Assembly: GCA_036365145.1 (NCBI GenBank)
Contig: JAEOAD010000055.1
Coordinates: 3,224,001-3,288,000, forward strand
Direction: 5' to 3'
Length of the DNA: 64,000 nucleotides
Source of the DNA: Orientallactaga sibirica
Taxonomy: Eukaryota; Chordata; Mammalia; Rodentia; Dipodidae
Within the stretch, counting starts at the first letter, position 1; the number at the start of each line of letters is the position of its first letter. The notes beneath the pieces are model-generated. The model worked only from the letters and a program-made list of their open reading frames with translations. It made no database searches and was not told the origin of the DNA. Position numbers and translations under genes: made by a program. Below are positions 45,601-58,466 of the stretch, one piece after another.

Positions 45601-45724
45601 CCACATTATTTTTTATGGCACATCGTATTTCATCATAGCACTGCCCTTAACTCAGCTACAGATGGACGTTTAACTTACTTACAGTTGTTGACAGCTACAG
45701 CCATACTTTATGACATCTTTGTTA

Positions 45725-46010
45725 GCCTCATGCTGCTGTAAGAACTACCTTATGATAACAACTCAGAAAGAGGAAAGGACTATTTTGGCTCATGGTTGTG
45801 GAGGTCTCAGCCATGGTCCGTTGGCCCCATTGCTTTTGGCCTTTTAAGACAGCACGTCAGGATGGCGAGCGCATGTTGTGGTAAGAGCCATTCACCTCAT
45901 CACTAGGAGCAGCACAGGCTGGGGTCTCACTGTCTTCTTCAAGTGGCCCTGGTCATTCAGAGCCTCTCACTGGGCCCTACCTCTCAACATTTCTGCTGCT
46001 TTTTAATGTT
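45725..46010 (-). mobile_element. MaLR-like LTR fragment
   Basis: 'ctgctgtaagaactaccttatgataacaactcag...ttttggctcatggttgtggaggtctcagccatggtc' is an antisense MaLR pattern related to 38766-39120. Confidence 0.5.
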
Positions 46011-46229
46011 GTGCTGGGGATCAAGCTTTAAATATGCTTTAAAAATGGATGTTCAAGATCCAAACTATAGCAAATGGACAGGAGGATCAAGAGTTTGAGA
46101 TCAACCTGGCCTATTACAATATAGCAAGTTCTAGGCCAGTGTGTAGCTATATAGTGAAATCCTGTCTCTTTTCCTTCCAGTCAAATCTAAACTCTATTAG
46201 TAGATCATATTGTATATTTATAAGTTATT

Positions 46230-46640
46230 TTTAGCACAAGTGCAGGAGTAGGATTGTCTGATCAAAGGATATGTGCATTTGTAATTTTGGTAGATTTTTG
46301 TAGGCTTCTGTAGATTTCACTAATGGCACTCCTTTTGGTAAAGTGCCTCTTTGGCCAGCTCCTTGCGTCTGAACATTATTAGACCCTTTGATCTGTGCCA
46401 ATTTTAGTGAGCTTTAATTGCATTTCTTTTATGAGTGAGGTTCTTTTCATGTGTAATTGCTTTTTGATTTTTATTTGCTGTGTTATTTGTTAATATACTT
46501 TGCCATTTATTGGAGTATTCTTGTTAATTTCTAGGACTTCCTTATGGTTTAGTGGATTAAATTCCTTATGCTATGTGAATTAAAAGTTTTATTATGTTAT
46601 TTTTCCTTTTGACTTCATACATGGTAGTTATTGTCATGTA
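46230..46640 (+). mobile_element. Ancient L1 3' fragment
   Basis: 'gcaggagtaggattgtctgatcaaagg ... gagctttaattgcatttcttttatgagtgagg ... ttctaggacttcc' follows the order of L1M 3' UTRs. Diverged. Confidence 0.5.
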
Positions 46641-46644
46641 TAGT

Positions 46645-46902
46645 TTTTGGTTTGTTTTGAGACAGAATCTCAATGTATAGCCCAGGCTGGCCTGTTACTC
46701 ACATGGCCATCCTCCTGCTTCAGCCTCTTGAGTGCTGGGATTATAGATTTCAGCTACCATAGCTGGTGTGCATAATTTTGAAGCATTTTAGATAGTAACT
46801 TCTCCCCTCCCCTCCCCTCCCCTCCCTCCCTCCCTCCCTCCCCCCCTCCCTCCCTTCTTTCCTCCTTTCTTTCTTTCTTCTCTCTCTCTCTCTCTCTTTC
46901 TC

Positions 46903-46970
<68 letters not shown>

Positions 46971-47105
46971 TTCGAGGTAGGGTATCACTCTAGCCCAGGC
47001 TGACCTGGAATTCAATATGTAGTCTCAGGGTGGACTTCAACTCACGGTGATCCTCCTACCTCTGCCTCTGTGCTGGGATTAAAGGCATGTACCACCACGC
47101 CTGGC
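46645..47105 (-). mobile_element. Old B1, pyrimidine satellite, B1
   Basis: Old reverse B1 46645-46768; (CCCCT)n/(CCCT)n grading into (CTTT)n at 46801-46970; reverse B1 46971-47105, of which the satellite is the expanded T tail. Confidence 0.88.
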
Positions 47106-47199
47106 TTATTTTTCTTTTGTAGCATCAGAATTTATTGTCATTTTTAGACCTTTGAGATTATTAGGTAATTCTTCATGGTTTCTTTGGGTTCTTCATTTT

Positions 47200-47420
47200 T
47201 TTATTTTGTAATTTATTTATTTATTTATTTGAGGAAAAGAGAGAGAAAGAGGCAGACAGAAAGAGAGTATGGGTGCACCAGAGCCTCCTGCCACTGCACA
47301 AACCCCAAACGCAAGTGTTACTTTGTGTATCTGGCTTTATGTGGGTCCTGGGGAATTGAACCCTGGGCCATCAGGCTTCACAAGCAAGTGCCTTTAGCCA
47401 CTGAGCCATCTCTCCAGCCC
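47200..47420 (-). mobile_element. B2-like SINE
   Basis: Reverse copy, T tail with (TTTA)n, ending 'gagccatctctccagccc'. 47421-47700 is AT-rich and unassigned, possibly old L1. Confidence 0.88.
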
Positions 47421-47699
47421 ATATTTGGGTACTTTAATTATTTACATTTAAATACTTTTCATACGATGTTTCAAAATGTAAAGTAAGAATGTTAACATAC
47501 ATAAACATGTACATGTTTATAGGATACTTTATGATGTCTTCCGTACCTGTATACATTATACGCTGTCATTTATTTTTAGTAAAACTGTTCAAAGTCTAGC
47601 TTTTCAAAATATGTATATATTACTATTTTCAATAGTGACCTTTCTGTACAATAGCACAACAAATTCCTGTTTCAATCTAAGTTTATGCATTCAAACATT

Positions 47700-48045
47700 T
47701 TTATTTTATTTCTTGTGAGTGTCTAGGGTGGTGGTGGGGTGTGTGTGTGTGTGGTGGGGTGTGTGTGTGTGTGGAGGCCGGAGGAGAATGTTGGCTTTTC
47801 TTGAGATGGAGGCTCTTTCCCAGAGCTGTCGGTTTGATAGTCTGACTGACTATTATCCCTATCAACTCCCCCATCTCCATCCCCCACAGACCTGGGGTTA
47901 CAGGCATGCATGGTCATGCCTAGGCTAACCATTTATGTGGGTGCCAGAGATTGAACTCAGATGATTGGTCTCAGGCCTTCAAGCTTGGTCAGCAAGTTCT
48001 TTTACCACCTCCCCCCCACCCCCCGAGCTATTTTCCCAGGCCCTA
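47700..48045 (-). mobile_element. B4-like repeat with GT/GGGGT run
   Basis: A 'ggtggtggggtgtgtgtgtgtgtgg' tandem (47725-47775), 'ggaggccggaggagaatg', 'gggtgccagagattgaactcag', and an eroded reverse head fit a B4-like element. Confidence 0.5.
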
Positions 48046-48535
48046 CATACGTAGAAGCATTTTAGAGCCAACTGGAACTTTATATAAAGTATGGTGTGAG
48101 TGTGTGTTAACTGCTACATTGCCCTAATACTTTATTGATTAGTTCTCATTTCTCTAGGGGTTATCTTTGATCCCTTTGTCTCTCTTTTTTTAAATCAATT
48201 TTCTTCATCCTCAACTATATCCATGATTTAGTTCATCACCCCACTAAATTTAACTAAGTACTATACAGTCTTACTCTTTCTATTACTATTGACATTATTT
48301 TAGAACTTTTATGATGGAAGTTTCAATGTATTTTGAATATAGCAATATATATTGGTCAGTATATATGAGGCTATATTGAAAGGCATACGTACAACACACA
48401 CAAATGAAATACAGTGAGCTTCCAGTACCTACCTGTTCCTCCGCTTCAGAGAGTAGTTACCTCTTGTTTAGATCTCCAAGCCTACTTACTTGTCCTCTCC
48501 TCCCCCTAATTATTTTGAAGCAAACTATGGGCATT
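48046..48535. other. AT-rich sequence, possibly ancient L1
   Basis: 'ttgaaaggcatacgtacaacacacacaaatg' and neighbours resemble L1M 3' ends, but weakly. No coding block. Confidence 0.35.
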
Positions 48536-48536
48536 T

Positions 48537-49520
48537 TTTTGTTTGTTTGTTTGTTTGAGGAAGGGTCTCACTCTAGCCCTGGCTGACCTGGAATTCACTA
48601 TGTGGTCTCAGGCTGCCCTTGAACTCACAGCGATCCTCCTACCTCTCCCTACCAAGTGCCGGGTTAAAGGTGTGCACCACCACGCCTGGCTGTGTTACTT
48701 TTTTTTTTTTTTTAAAGTATTTTATTTATTTATTTGCAAGGAGAGAGAGAGAGAGGGAGAGAATGGGCACACAGGGTCTCTGGGTTCTGCAAACGAACTT
48801 CACATGCATGTATCTGGCTCTACATGGGTACTGGGGAATCAAACCCAGGTTGTTAGGCATTGTAGGCAAGTGTCTTAACTGCTAAGCCATCATCTCTCCA
48901 GCCCTCTTCCTTCCTTTCTTTATCCATACTTCAGCCCCCTTCTTTCTTTCTTTGTGTTTATTTATTTTTAGTTTTTTGAGGTAGGGTCTCACTCTGGCCC
49001 AGGCTGACCTGGAATTCACTCTGTGGTCTCAGGGTGGCCTGAAACTCTCAGAGATCTTCCTACCTCTGCCTCCCAAATGCTGGGATTAAAGGCATGCGCC
49101 ACCACGCCTGGATTTTTGTGTTTTATTTTTCCAGGTAGGGTTTCACTTTAGCCCAGGCTGACCTGTAAGTCACTATTTAGTCTCAGTTTATCCTCAAACT
49201 CAGTTGATCCTCCTACCTCCAGGCCCGGCTACTCTTTTTTCTTCTTTTTGGAGACAAGGTCTCAATTGTCTAGGCCACTGTGAATTCACGGTATAGATGA
49301 ACTCTTAATCTTTCTACCTTCATCTTGCACGTGTTGGGATTACAAGTGTGTGCCACCGCAACTGGCTTTTAGTTTTTATTTTGAAAGAGGCTCTTGCTGT
49401 GTGGCCCAGGCTGGCCTGGAACTTGTTATATTGTCTAGGCTGGTCTGCCCCGCCTCCTCCTGAGTGCAGGGGTTACTAGAGAGCGTTACAGGCATGTATC
49501 ACTACACCTGACTTTGAACT
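48537..49520 (-). mobile_element. Minus-strand SINE cluster
   Basis: B1 48537-48690, B2-like 48714-48903 (head reads 'gccatcatctctccagcc' with an extra ATC), B1 48965-49112, truncated B1 49120-49228, old B1 49235-49370, and old B1 49375-49513. Confidence 0.82.
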
Positions 49521-50228
49521 CATGTTGCTTAGCAAGACTGTGTGCTGTGAAGTTAAGAGTGTACCGTGTTTGTATCCCCACAGTACCTATAGTTTGTGGG
49601 GGAAATGACAATGTGGAAGAAAGAGCCGAGCCAGAGGGAGAGTGAAAGGGACATGCAGAGGGCAGCCCTGGAGCTGTCCCACTGAGGCCCGTGTCCTAGA
49701 GCAGCAACGAGGGAAAATGGGAGAGGAGGGCACATCTGCACCTTCCACCAAAAAGGGGTGGGATAGAGATGAGAATGTAGAAGAAATTAAAAACTTCAGA
49801 GGCATCATTTGCCTTTTGATGTGGAGAAGCCCGTTTCATCATTTAGTGGTGCTTAGTCAATGACTTCATTAAATTCTTGGGCTGATTTGAAGTTAAGGGA
49901 GAGCAGAGTTAAAGACAGAATAAAGGCTTTAGTTGTTTAATTCGTGCTGGAGAAAGCTCTTGATTAGCAACAAGAACTGTGAAGTGTTTTGTGAGAGATT
50001 GGTGGTGTTGGGTTGTTTGTTTAAGTCTGTGGCATTGACTCTTGGCACCATTTACTCATAGCGAGTTGAACCAGACACTATTTTTGAGGCATTTAAAACT
50101 TGTGTTCTTTCCAACTTTACAGTTTTTCAGGTGGAATCAGAGAATTAGAGGAAAAATAGGTGGTTGGGAATGCTATATTTATTAGACTTTCTTCCAAACA
50201 TCTGACTTGAACTTACCAAGTTTAAATT
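49521..50228. other. Unassigned intronic sequence
   Basis: About 700 bp with no SINE and no recognised repeat or coding block. A candidate for conserved intronic DNA. Confidence 0.45.
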
Positions 50229-50440
50229 CTTTTAAAAAATATTTTAATATATTTATTTACATATTGGAGAGAGAGAAAGAGAGACAGAATGGGCACACTA
50301 GGGCCTTTAGCCACTGCAAACGAAGTACAGATGCACGCGCCCCCTTCTGCATCTGGCTTACGTGGGTACTGGGGAGTTGAACCTGGGTACTTTGGCTGTT
50401 CAGGCAAGCACGTTAACTGCTGAGCCATCTCTCCAGCCCA
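50229..50440 (-). mobile_element. B2-like SINE
   Basis: Reverse copy flanked by 'ccaagtttaaattctt' and 'ccaaacttaaattctt', consistent with a target duplication. Confidence 0.88.
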
Positions 50441-51560
50441 AACTTAAATTCTTGGCTCAGTAATTATTATCTGCTTTCTTTGGAAATGTGGAAAATTAAT
50501 TTTCTTCTAGGTTTGCTTTCCTTGTCCCCTCAAAAAGTTATAGCAAATAAATAGTAATCTAAATTTGCCTGAAATAACTTGATTTAATTCTTACCTGACA
50601 CTGAGCCAAGTCCCAGGTTGAGAATAAATACCTGAACTAAAAAAGAAATGGTGTCAGGAGTCCAGAGTATGAACTTAGAAGTTATCCAGGACAAACTTGA
50701 CTATGATTCTAAAGCAGATCATCTCATGATGACTGCTTAGCTGTATCAGGAGGCAGCAAATCAAGAGCAGCACATTTTTATAACAGGTAACAAGCTTAGA
50801 ATAATATTTACATTGTTAAGGCTTGTATATGAAAAAAATCTGCAGACAGACTGCATATGCTGTGAAGAATTTAGAAGAGTTCACTTTCCGACTCTTTCTA
50901 GTTTGCCAACACCTGATCTATATTATTCATGGTATATAGTAATATTCATTTATGTGAACATTTAGCATTTTTTGCTCTTCTGTGTTTCATAAGAGTGGTT
51001 ATTGTGTTTTTGCTTTTTAAGCAATACTACAAGAAACACATTTGTGCATATGTTTATGACCTGTGGAATTGCTTGGTCAAGTATTATTTGCATTTTAAAA
51101 TTTGATAATTGTTGCTGAATTGCCCCTTTCTTCATCTGAACAGCTTATATTTTTTCCAGTCCTTGTTTCCTTACTCGTGTCAGCCTTGACAGAAACTAAC
51201 AGAAGTTTGCTTAGGCAGAAAGGTCTTTCTCTTCACTTACCTATTGCTGTGTAACAAATTAAAACTTAGTGACATAAACATTTATTTTACACGTGAATCT
51301 GCAGTTTGGTTTGGGCTTTGTAGGAACAACTTGTCTCTCCTTATCTTGATGTTATTTTTAGAGGCCCAGATGCTGAGGGCATGGTCACGTACGTGTGTCT
51401 TCTCTGATCAGCTGGTGCTGTGAAGAACACCTATGGGGTCCTTCCCATGCGACTTTTTGGCTTTCTCACTGTAATCATATGCACATGAGAACATGTGAGA
51501 TGGGATGTAATGGCATAAGCATGTTGTGAAACTAGGCAGGGTGTTTGTTTTCATGTGCAT
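50441..51560. other. SINE-free intronic sequence with old repeats
   Basis: About 1.1 kb, the longest SINE-free stretch deep in the intron. 50930-51130 looks like ancient L1 ('acaagaaacacatttgtgcatatg...gaattgcttggtcaagtattatttgcat'). 51235-51480 ('ctattgctgtgtaacaaattaaaacttagtgacataaacatttattt') is a common ancient mammalian repeat pattern I cannot name. Confidence 0.45.
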
Positions 51561-51564
51561 ATGT

Positions 51565-52795
51565 TCGAGGTAGGGTCTCACTCTAGTCTAGGCTGACCTG
51601 GAATTCACTATGTAGTCAGTCTCAGGGTGGCCTTGAACTCATAGTGATCCTCCTTCCTCTGCCTCCCCAGTGTTGGGATTAAAGGTGTGTGCTACCATGC
51701 TCAGCTTTTTAAAATGTTTATTTATTTTACTTTTGGTTCATGTGCATATCTTTTTTTTTCCCTGAGGCCCAACAGACTGGCTTTTTAAAATTATTATTAT
51801 TTTATTTTTGGAGAGAGACACAGAGAGAGAGATACAGAGATGGAGAGGGAGACAGATAGAAATGGGCGCGCCAGCAGCCTCTCAGCTGCTGTGAATGAAA
51901 TCCAGATGTGTGCGCCCCCTTGTGGTCAAGTGTGGCATTGCGCCCTTGCGTCACTTTGCATCCGGCTAAACGTGGGACCTGGAGATTGGAACCGCTGGAG
52001 ATTGGAACCAGCGTTCTTAGGCTTAGCAGGCAGGCACCTTAACTGCTAAGCCATCTCTCCAGCCCCAGACTGGCTTTTAAAAAATTATTTATTTATTTGA
52101 GAGAGCGAGAGAGAGAGAGCATGCGCCAGGGCTTCCAGCCACTGCAAACAAACTCCAGATGTGTGCGCCCCCTTGTGCATCTGGCTTATGTGGGTCCCGG
52201 GAAATCGAACCGGGGTCCTTTGGCTTTGCAGGCAAATGTCTTAACCACTAAGCCATCTCTCCAGCTTGCCTTTTTTTTTTTTTTTTTTAAAAAAATATTT
52301 TAGGCTTTTTTATTTCACGGCAATCCTCCTACCTCTGCCTCCCGAGTGAGAGGATCCAGCTTGCCTTTTTAAAAGAAATTTTTTTTTATTTGAGAGAGGG
52401 ACAGAAATGGGCAAACGGGCAGATAGAGAGAGAGAGAGAATGGGTAGGTCAGGGCCTCCAGCCACTGCAAATGAACTCTAGATGCATGTACCCCCTTGTG
52501 TATCTGGCTTATGTGGTTCCTGGGGAGTTGAACCTGGGTCCTTTGGCTTTTCAGGCAAGGGCCTTTACCGCTAAGCCATCTCTCCAGCCCACCTTTTTTT
52601 TAATGAGAGAGAGGGAGGGAGAATATTGGCATGCCAGGGCCTCCAGCCACTGCAGTCGAACTCCAGACACATGTACCACCTTGTGCATGTGTGTGACCTT
52701 GTGTGCTTGCATCACTTTGTGCCTCTAGCTTATGTAGGACTTGGAGAGTTGAACATGGGTCCTTAGGCTTTAACCACTAAGCCATCTCTCTAGCC
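51565..52795 (-). mobile_element. Minus-strand SINE cluster
   Basis: B1 51565-51705; long B2-like 51785-52068 with a small duplication ('ggagattggaaccgct/ggagattggaaccag'); B2-like 52080-52265; B1 scrap 52310-52350; B2-like 52380-52590; B2-like 52595-52795. Confidence 0.83.
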
Positions 52796-53074
52796 CATGT
52801 GCATATCTTTAATTATGAGTGTAATTACACATTTCTGTTGTATGTTCATTGACCACTTCCATTTCTTTTTCTGTCGCCTTCCTCTTCATATCCTTTGCCC
52901 CCCTTTTAAGTTGGGCTTTACATGATAGATTATTTATAATAATGGCTCTAATTAAGCAAATTGGACTTAAAGTTCGTTTTGAAAATAACTAACTTGGAAC
53001 AATACCTAGCAGGATAGCATAAAAGGAGAAAATATTATTTTGTCTCAGTTTCAGGGGCTTCAGTCCACAGTTCT

Positions 53075-53244
53075 TATTTATTTATTTATTTATTTATTTT
53101 TGGTTTCTCGAGGTAGGGTCTCACTCTGGTCCAGGCTGACCTGGAATTCACTATGTAGTCTCAGGGTGGCCTCAAACTCATGACGATCCTCCTACCTCTG
53201 CCTCCCGAGTGCTGGGATTAAAGGTGTGTGCCACCATGCCTGGC
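53075..53244 (-). mobile_element. B1 SINE inside an antisense MaLR LTR
   Basis: Reverse B1. The flanks 53000-53074 and 53245-53500 ('ggaggaatatatggtagagg ... ccccacttcctaaagtttcccaaacctcccaaattagtgccataagctggggac') form a MaLR-like LTR in minus orientation. Confidence 0.7.
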
Positions 53245-53545
53245 AACGGTTCTTGACTCGCTCATTCTGCGTCCAAGTTAGGCAGAACCTTATGGCTGTA
53301 GGAGGAATATATGGTAGAGGATGTTTTTTGAGTTCATGGCAGACAGGAAGTTGAGTGAGACACAGAAAGGGGCCATGAATAAGATACCCCAAGAACCTTC
53401 CCTCAGTGACCTGTTTCCTCCAACTAGACCCCACTTCCTAAAGTTTCCCAAACCTCCCAAATTAGTGCCATAAGCTGGGGACTAAGCCTTCAGTGTAGAG
53501 GCCTTCTTACGAGCACTTCATATCCAAGTCTTAGCAATAGCATTT

Positions 53546-54030
53546 GGGGCACTGTGTAGATATTGTAGTCTGTAAAGTGCTTGAGAACCTGAGTTTGATC
53601 ACCAGAACCAATGAAAAAAGCCCCGGCATGGTGGTGCACCTGTAATCCTAGTGCTAGGGAGGCAGAGACAGGCGCATCCCTGGGGTTCACCAGCTAGTCA
53701 TTTAGTCATAAGTGATAAGCAGTAAGCCAATGAGAGACTGCCTCAAAAAAGTTAGATGGTGGGCTGGGCGTGGTGGCACACACCTTTAATCTCAGCACTT
53801 GAGAGGCAGAGGTAGGAGAGTCTCTGAGTTTGAGGCCACCCTGAGACTACATAGTGAATTCTATCTAGATCAGCCTGAGCTAGAGCGAGACCCTACTTCG
53901 GAACCCCCTTCCCCCCAAAAAAGGTAGATGGTACCCGAGGAAAGACACCCAAGGTTGCCCTCTGGCTTCCATATGCATGCACATATATGTGCACACGCAC
54001 CTGTGCACATGCAAACATGCACAAAATTGT
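53546..54030 (+). mobile_element. B4-like element split by a B1
   Basis: An ID-type head ('cctgagtttgatcaccag') fused to a B1-like body (53620-53750), then after an inserted B1 (53763-53905) the matching 3' end ('gaggaaagacacccaaggttgccctctggcttcc'). The repeated 'gttagatggt/ggtagatggt' marks the insertion. Confidence 0.65.
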
Positions 54031-54480
54031 ATGGGGATGTAGTTTGGTGGTGGTAGGGATTTGTGCAATACTCTAGGAGACCCACAGTACTATGTTTTGA
54101 AGCAAGGGCACAGGAAGGGAGGCTGATGACAACCTTCAGTCTTTTGGCCCTCAGCCTTCCTGAGTCACTCTCAAGCAATGATGAGGCACAAGATAAGATC
54201 ACACCGGCACTCTTTATCTGGGAGCCAGAAACATCAAGTGCTTGAGAGTGGAAAGTACAACACGAGAGGAACGAGGACCTCAATGGCATATTCCACTGCT
54301 AAAAGTTGCTTGTTCGTTCTAGGGTGTGATTTGACTGGTTCCAAAGCCTTTTGTCTATATTGAAGTTCAAAATTATATCAACAAAAATGAATTGACTCAA
54401 CAGAAGTGGCCATTTTCTAAGATATGCAGATATTAAAAAAATTAAATTTTTTTTGAGTCAGACTTGAAGGCTTATGAATG
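54031..54480. other. Unassigned intronic sequence
   Basis: No repeat recognised. A minus-strand open frame of 139 codons (53870-54289) mostly crosses the SINE and has no protein-like pattern. Confidence 0.4.
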
Positions 54481-55525
54481 GCTGTAGACTTAATACTTGA
54501 AAGGCTGAGGCAGGAGGTTCCCTTGAGCACAGGAGTTGGAGAACAGCCTGGTCAACATAGGAGACCGATCGCAGAGCCACATCAAGCAGACACTTTAACT
54601 GCTGAGCCACCTTCCCCACAAAAATCAAACCACATTAGTCTTTAACCTTACTATTAAGTTAGAATGTTAACTCTTCATTTACTAAGTCTGCTGTGGGATA
54701 ATGTTTTTTTTTGTGTGTGTGTGTGTGTGTTTTCTGTTTGTGCTTGGAATGTAATCCAGGGCCTTATACAAGTAAATCAAGGCACGTGCTGCACACAGAC
54801 ATTCAGCTACATCGCAGCCTCGGCTGGGTAAATTCTTTTTTTTTTTTTCCTTTTAAAAAAATAAATATTTTATTTATTTATTTATTTGACAGAGAGAAAC
54901 AGGCAGATACAATGAGAATGGGCACACCTGGGCCGCTAGTCACTGCAAACAAACTTCAGACTCCAGACTCATGTACCACTTTGTGCATCTGGCTTTATTT
55001 ATGTGGGTATTGGGGAATGGAACTCTGGTGGTTAGGCTCTGCAGGCAAGCGCCTTGACAGCTAAGCCATCTCTCCAGCCCCCCCGGGGTAAATTCTTTTT
55101 TTTTTTTTTTTTTTTTGGTTTCTTAAGGTAGGGTTTCACTCTAGCCTAGGCTGATCTGGAATTCACTATGTAGTCTCAGGGTGGCCTGGAACTCAAGGCG
55201 ATCCTCCTACCTCTACCTCCCGAGTACCGGGATTAGTCATGTGCCACCACACTGGGCCCCCTGGGTAAATTCTTTTTTTTAAAAATTTTTTTGTTTATTT
55301 ATTTGTTTGAAAGTAACAGATAGAAAGAGAGAGAAAGAGGCAGATAGCTAGATAGATAGATAGAGATAATGGGTGTGCCAGGGCCTCCAGCAACTGCACA
55401 GGAACTCCAGATGCATGTGCCACCTTGTGCATCTGGCTTACATGGTCCTGGGGAATCGAGCCTTGAACAGTGGTTCTTAGGCTTCACAGGCAAGCGCTTA
55501 ACCACCAAGCTGTCTCTCCAGGCCC
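54480..55525. mobile_element. Old B1, ID and young SINEs
   Basis: Old B1 + 54480-54570, ID-like - 54735-54830, B2-like - 54854-55080, B1 - 55098-55256, B2-like - 55274-55525. The three younger ones each end next to a copy of 'gggtaaattcttttttt', showing serial insertion into one site. Confidence 0.78.
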
Positions 55526-56460
55526 CCCCAGGTTAAATTCTTAGCGAACAGTTGCAGTTGTGATCGTTTAGCGTTCCACAGGCATGGCTGGTGTTTCTCA
55601 TCATAACACTCACTGTCTGTGTGATTTGATCCCGAGACAAATGTCGGTAGGATCTGAGTCCCACATGTCTTGACGCTGTACTGTTCTCTGTTGGTTTCAT
55701 TCTCAGGTTTCACTGTGATGGAAGGGTAGCTGGCTGCCAGCTTCTCTGGTCCTTTGTCCTTCTGAGGTTCAGGGCCAGCCATGTGGTGCTAGGGGAGGGA
55801 CTGCTCTTAACAGTTTATACTTTCTGGACCTTTCCTGGGCGCTCACTGGATTCTGTCAGGATCAGGGAGATGGGAGGTGTGGATTGGCCTGATCTTCAGA
55901 TGCACATCTGCCATGTGGAAGGTTGGGAGCAGGAGATGGCATTTTCAACAAAGGAAAATCTGAAGGTTTTGTTTTCTTAAAATAAATGCTGGGTAGGCCA
56001 AAACAAACAAAAATATAAAAGTCGGGGGGGGGAGGGAACTATCATGCTTTTTTTTTTTTTTTTTTGTATGTAAGTATAGAAGTTGTCAATAAAAAGAAAA
56101 AAGAAAAAATATAAAAGCCAAATCAAAATTTTCCTGCAGACTGTAAAGTAGCTTTCTAAGAAAATCATAGTATTAATAAGAAAAATGGCTGTTTTAGGAT
56201 TTTCTTTTATATTCCCTCCTGTTACCTTTTCTTGTCCTCCCTCTCCTGGTCCCCGTTCTTCCGTGAATCCCTTCTTTCCAGTTAGCTATTTCAGCTTCTT
56301 GAGAAGCGTTAGTTTATAATCATATCGAGTGATTTTCCTTTCACTTCCACCTTTTTTGTTTCTTCCTAAAATACACGTTTCAAATTTATTGTGTATGCCA
56401 CTTGAATTTTGTGTTAGAGTTGATATTCTGAAGATCTGTAAAATGTGACGGAATTTTGAA
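55526..56460. other. SINE-free sequence with an unidentified open frame
   Basis: A 94-codon minus-strand frame (55782-55498, starting MAGPEPQKDKG) runs through non-repeat sequence for about 85 codons before entering a SINE. I do not recognise the peptide. A plus-strand frame ending ENLKVLFS at 55980 sits before 'aaaataaatg'. No splice context is evident. Confidence 0.35.
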
Positions 56461-57335
56461 GCCTGCTGTGGTGGTTCATGTGCACCTTTAACCCAGCACT
56501 TGGGGTGCTGAGTTAGGAGGAAGGTCCTGAGAGCAAGGCCATGCTGGCTTCAGAGTGAGCTCCAGGTCAGCCTGGGCTAGACTCAGACCCTGCTTCAAAA
56601 CATCAAAAAATAATAAATCAAGTGAAGGAATTGAGAGTCATACTGCCTTTTGCACTGCTAACATTTCAGGTAGTCAAGGTATGCTCTAATTCCATTCTCC
56701 CAAACCAGAGCATAACAGTTGTTAGTTTTACATGTTAGTGAGTGTTTTAAGCTGTACTTGGACCAGTAGTGACCGCTGCAAGGTCAAATCAAGTTTTAAA
56801 TTTACTTTTCACATAGGAGCGATCTTACTTTGCGTTTTAATTTCCCAGTCACCTTGACTGTCTGGGTGGGGTGAACTGGAGAGGAAGGCATAAGGAAAGA
56901 ACACACAGGTGTGCTAGGAGAGGGCAGTGACTTCTGGGTTACTCTGTAAGCAAATATCTCTTTGATACTAAGGACCAAATCAAAGGCCTCTTGGGTAATA
57001 TTTAATTAATATGTGGGCTGGCTGTGGCTCATGACTGCAATCCCAGTTGCTTAAGAGGCTCAGGCTGGAGTTTAAGGGCAGCCTGGGCTTCATAGTGAGT
57101 TCTAGGCCAGCCTGAGCTACAGAATGAGACCTTGTCTCAGAAAAAAAAATGTTACTGGGGCTCGAGAGGTGGCTTAGTGGTTAAGGAGCTTGCCTGTGAA
57201 GCCTTAGGACCCAGGTTTGATTCCCCAGTACCCATAGCACATGTGTCTGGAGTTAGCAGTGTTTAGCCTTGGTGTGCCCGTTCTATCTGTCTCTTTCTCT
57301 CACTCTTTATCAAATAAATAAATTAAAAAAATGTT
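56461..57335 (+). mobile_element. B1-like elements and a B2-like SINE
   Basis: Diverged B1 56461-56615, old B1 57013-57149, and short B2-like 57158-57330 with a deleted middle. 56616-57012 is unassigned. Confidence 0.72.
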
Positions 57336-57433
57336 ATTTGGTCTGACCATTGTCTTTGAGTCACAAACATGTTTTTTTCTTGAGTTTTACTATTTGATTT
57401 TTAAAATATTTGGAAAATAAAAAGTTAATTTTG

Positions 57434-57597
57434 CGTTGGGCATGGTGGCACATGCTTTTAATCCCAGCACTCAGGAGGCAGAGGCAGGAGGATTAATGTG
57501 AGTTTGAGGACAGCCTGGGTCTACAGAGTGATTGCCAGTCAGCCTGGGCTAGAGTGAGACCCTACCTTGAAACAACAAGAAGCCAAACCAAACCAAA
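57434..57597 (+). mobile_element. B1 SINE
   Basis: Sense B1 flanked by 'aaaaagttaatttt' and 'aaaagttaatttc', its target duplication. It sits directly downstream (in + coordinates, before) of the Beclin-like remnant's C-terminal end. Confidence 0.88.
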
Positions 57598-57619
57598 AGT
57601 TAATTTCGGTGTCCTTTAT

Positions 57620-58416
57620 GGAAGCCCAAGTGAGACTTTGCTTCAGATTGACAAGTAGGAAGTTGAGTGCCTTTGTCCACCATTCCTCCAGGTTCAGATA
57701 GGTCTTGATAGAGCAGCACTGGCTGCTGACCCCAGCATCCTCCATCAGGCCTGAGCCCCATGTGTCCTTCCCAGCCTCTTCAGTGAATGCTGCCATTATC
57801 CCAAAGCCAAATTTGTTATTTGTTATTCCATCAGAGAATAAGAACAACATAACCAGGTCACCTGTCACAGACTTGAAATAAGAATGGTTTCTCCAGGTGA
57901 CAAGTTGGTATCTCTAGGACTATAGTCTGACTGTCTTGGACAAAGTGAAGAGCAACAATGCCATCTGTCCCCAGGCAGAGTTGTCTCTTTCCATCCCACC
58001 TGGCTCCTGGGCAGGCAGGCTAACCTGCTTATTTATTTATTTCTTAGTTATTATTATTATTATTATTATTTTGTTTTTTTTTTGAGATAGGGTCTCACTC
58101 TGGCCCAGGCTGACCTGGAATTAACTATGTAGCCTCAAACTCATGGCAATCCTCCTACCTCTGCCTCCTGAGTGCTGGGATTAAAGGCATGCACCACTAT
58201 GCCCAGCTTATTATTTTGTTTTTTTGAGGTATGGTCTCACTCTAGCCCAGGCTTACCTGGGATTCAGCATGTAGTCTCAGGGTGGCCTCAAACTTAGGGC
58301 AATTGTCCTTCCTCTGCCTCCTGAGTGCTGTGATTAAAAGTGTGTGCCACCACGCCCAGCTTAACCTGAATTTTTTTTCCTTTTCTTAAAAATTTTTTTA
58401 CATTATTTATTTATTT

Positions 58417-58466
<50 letters not shown>

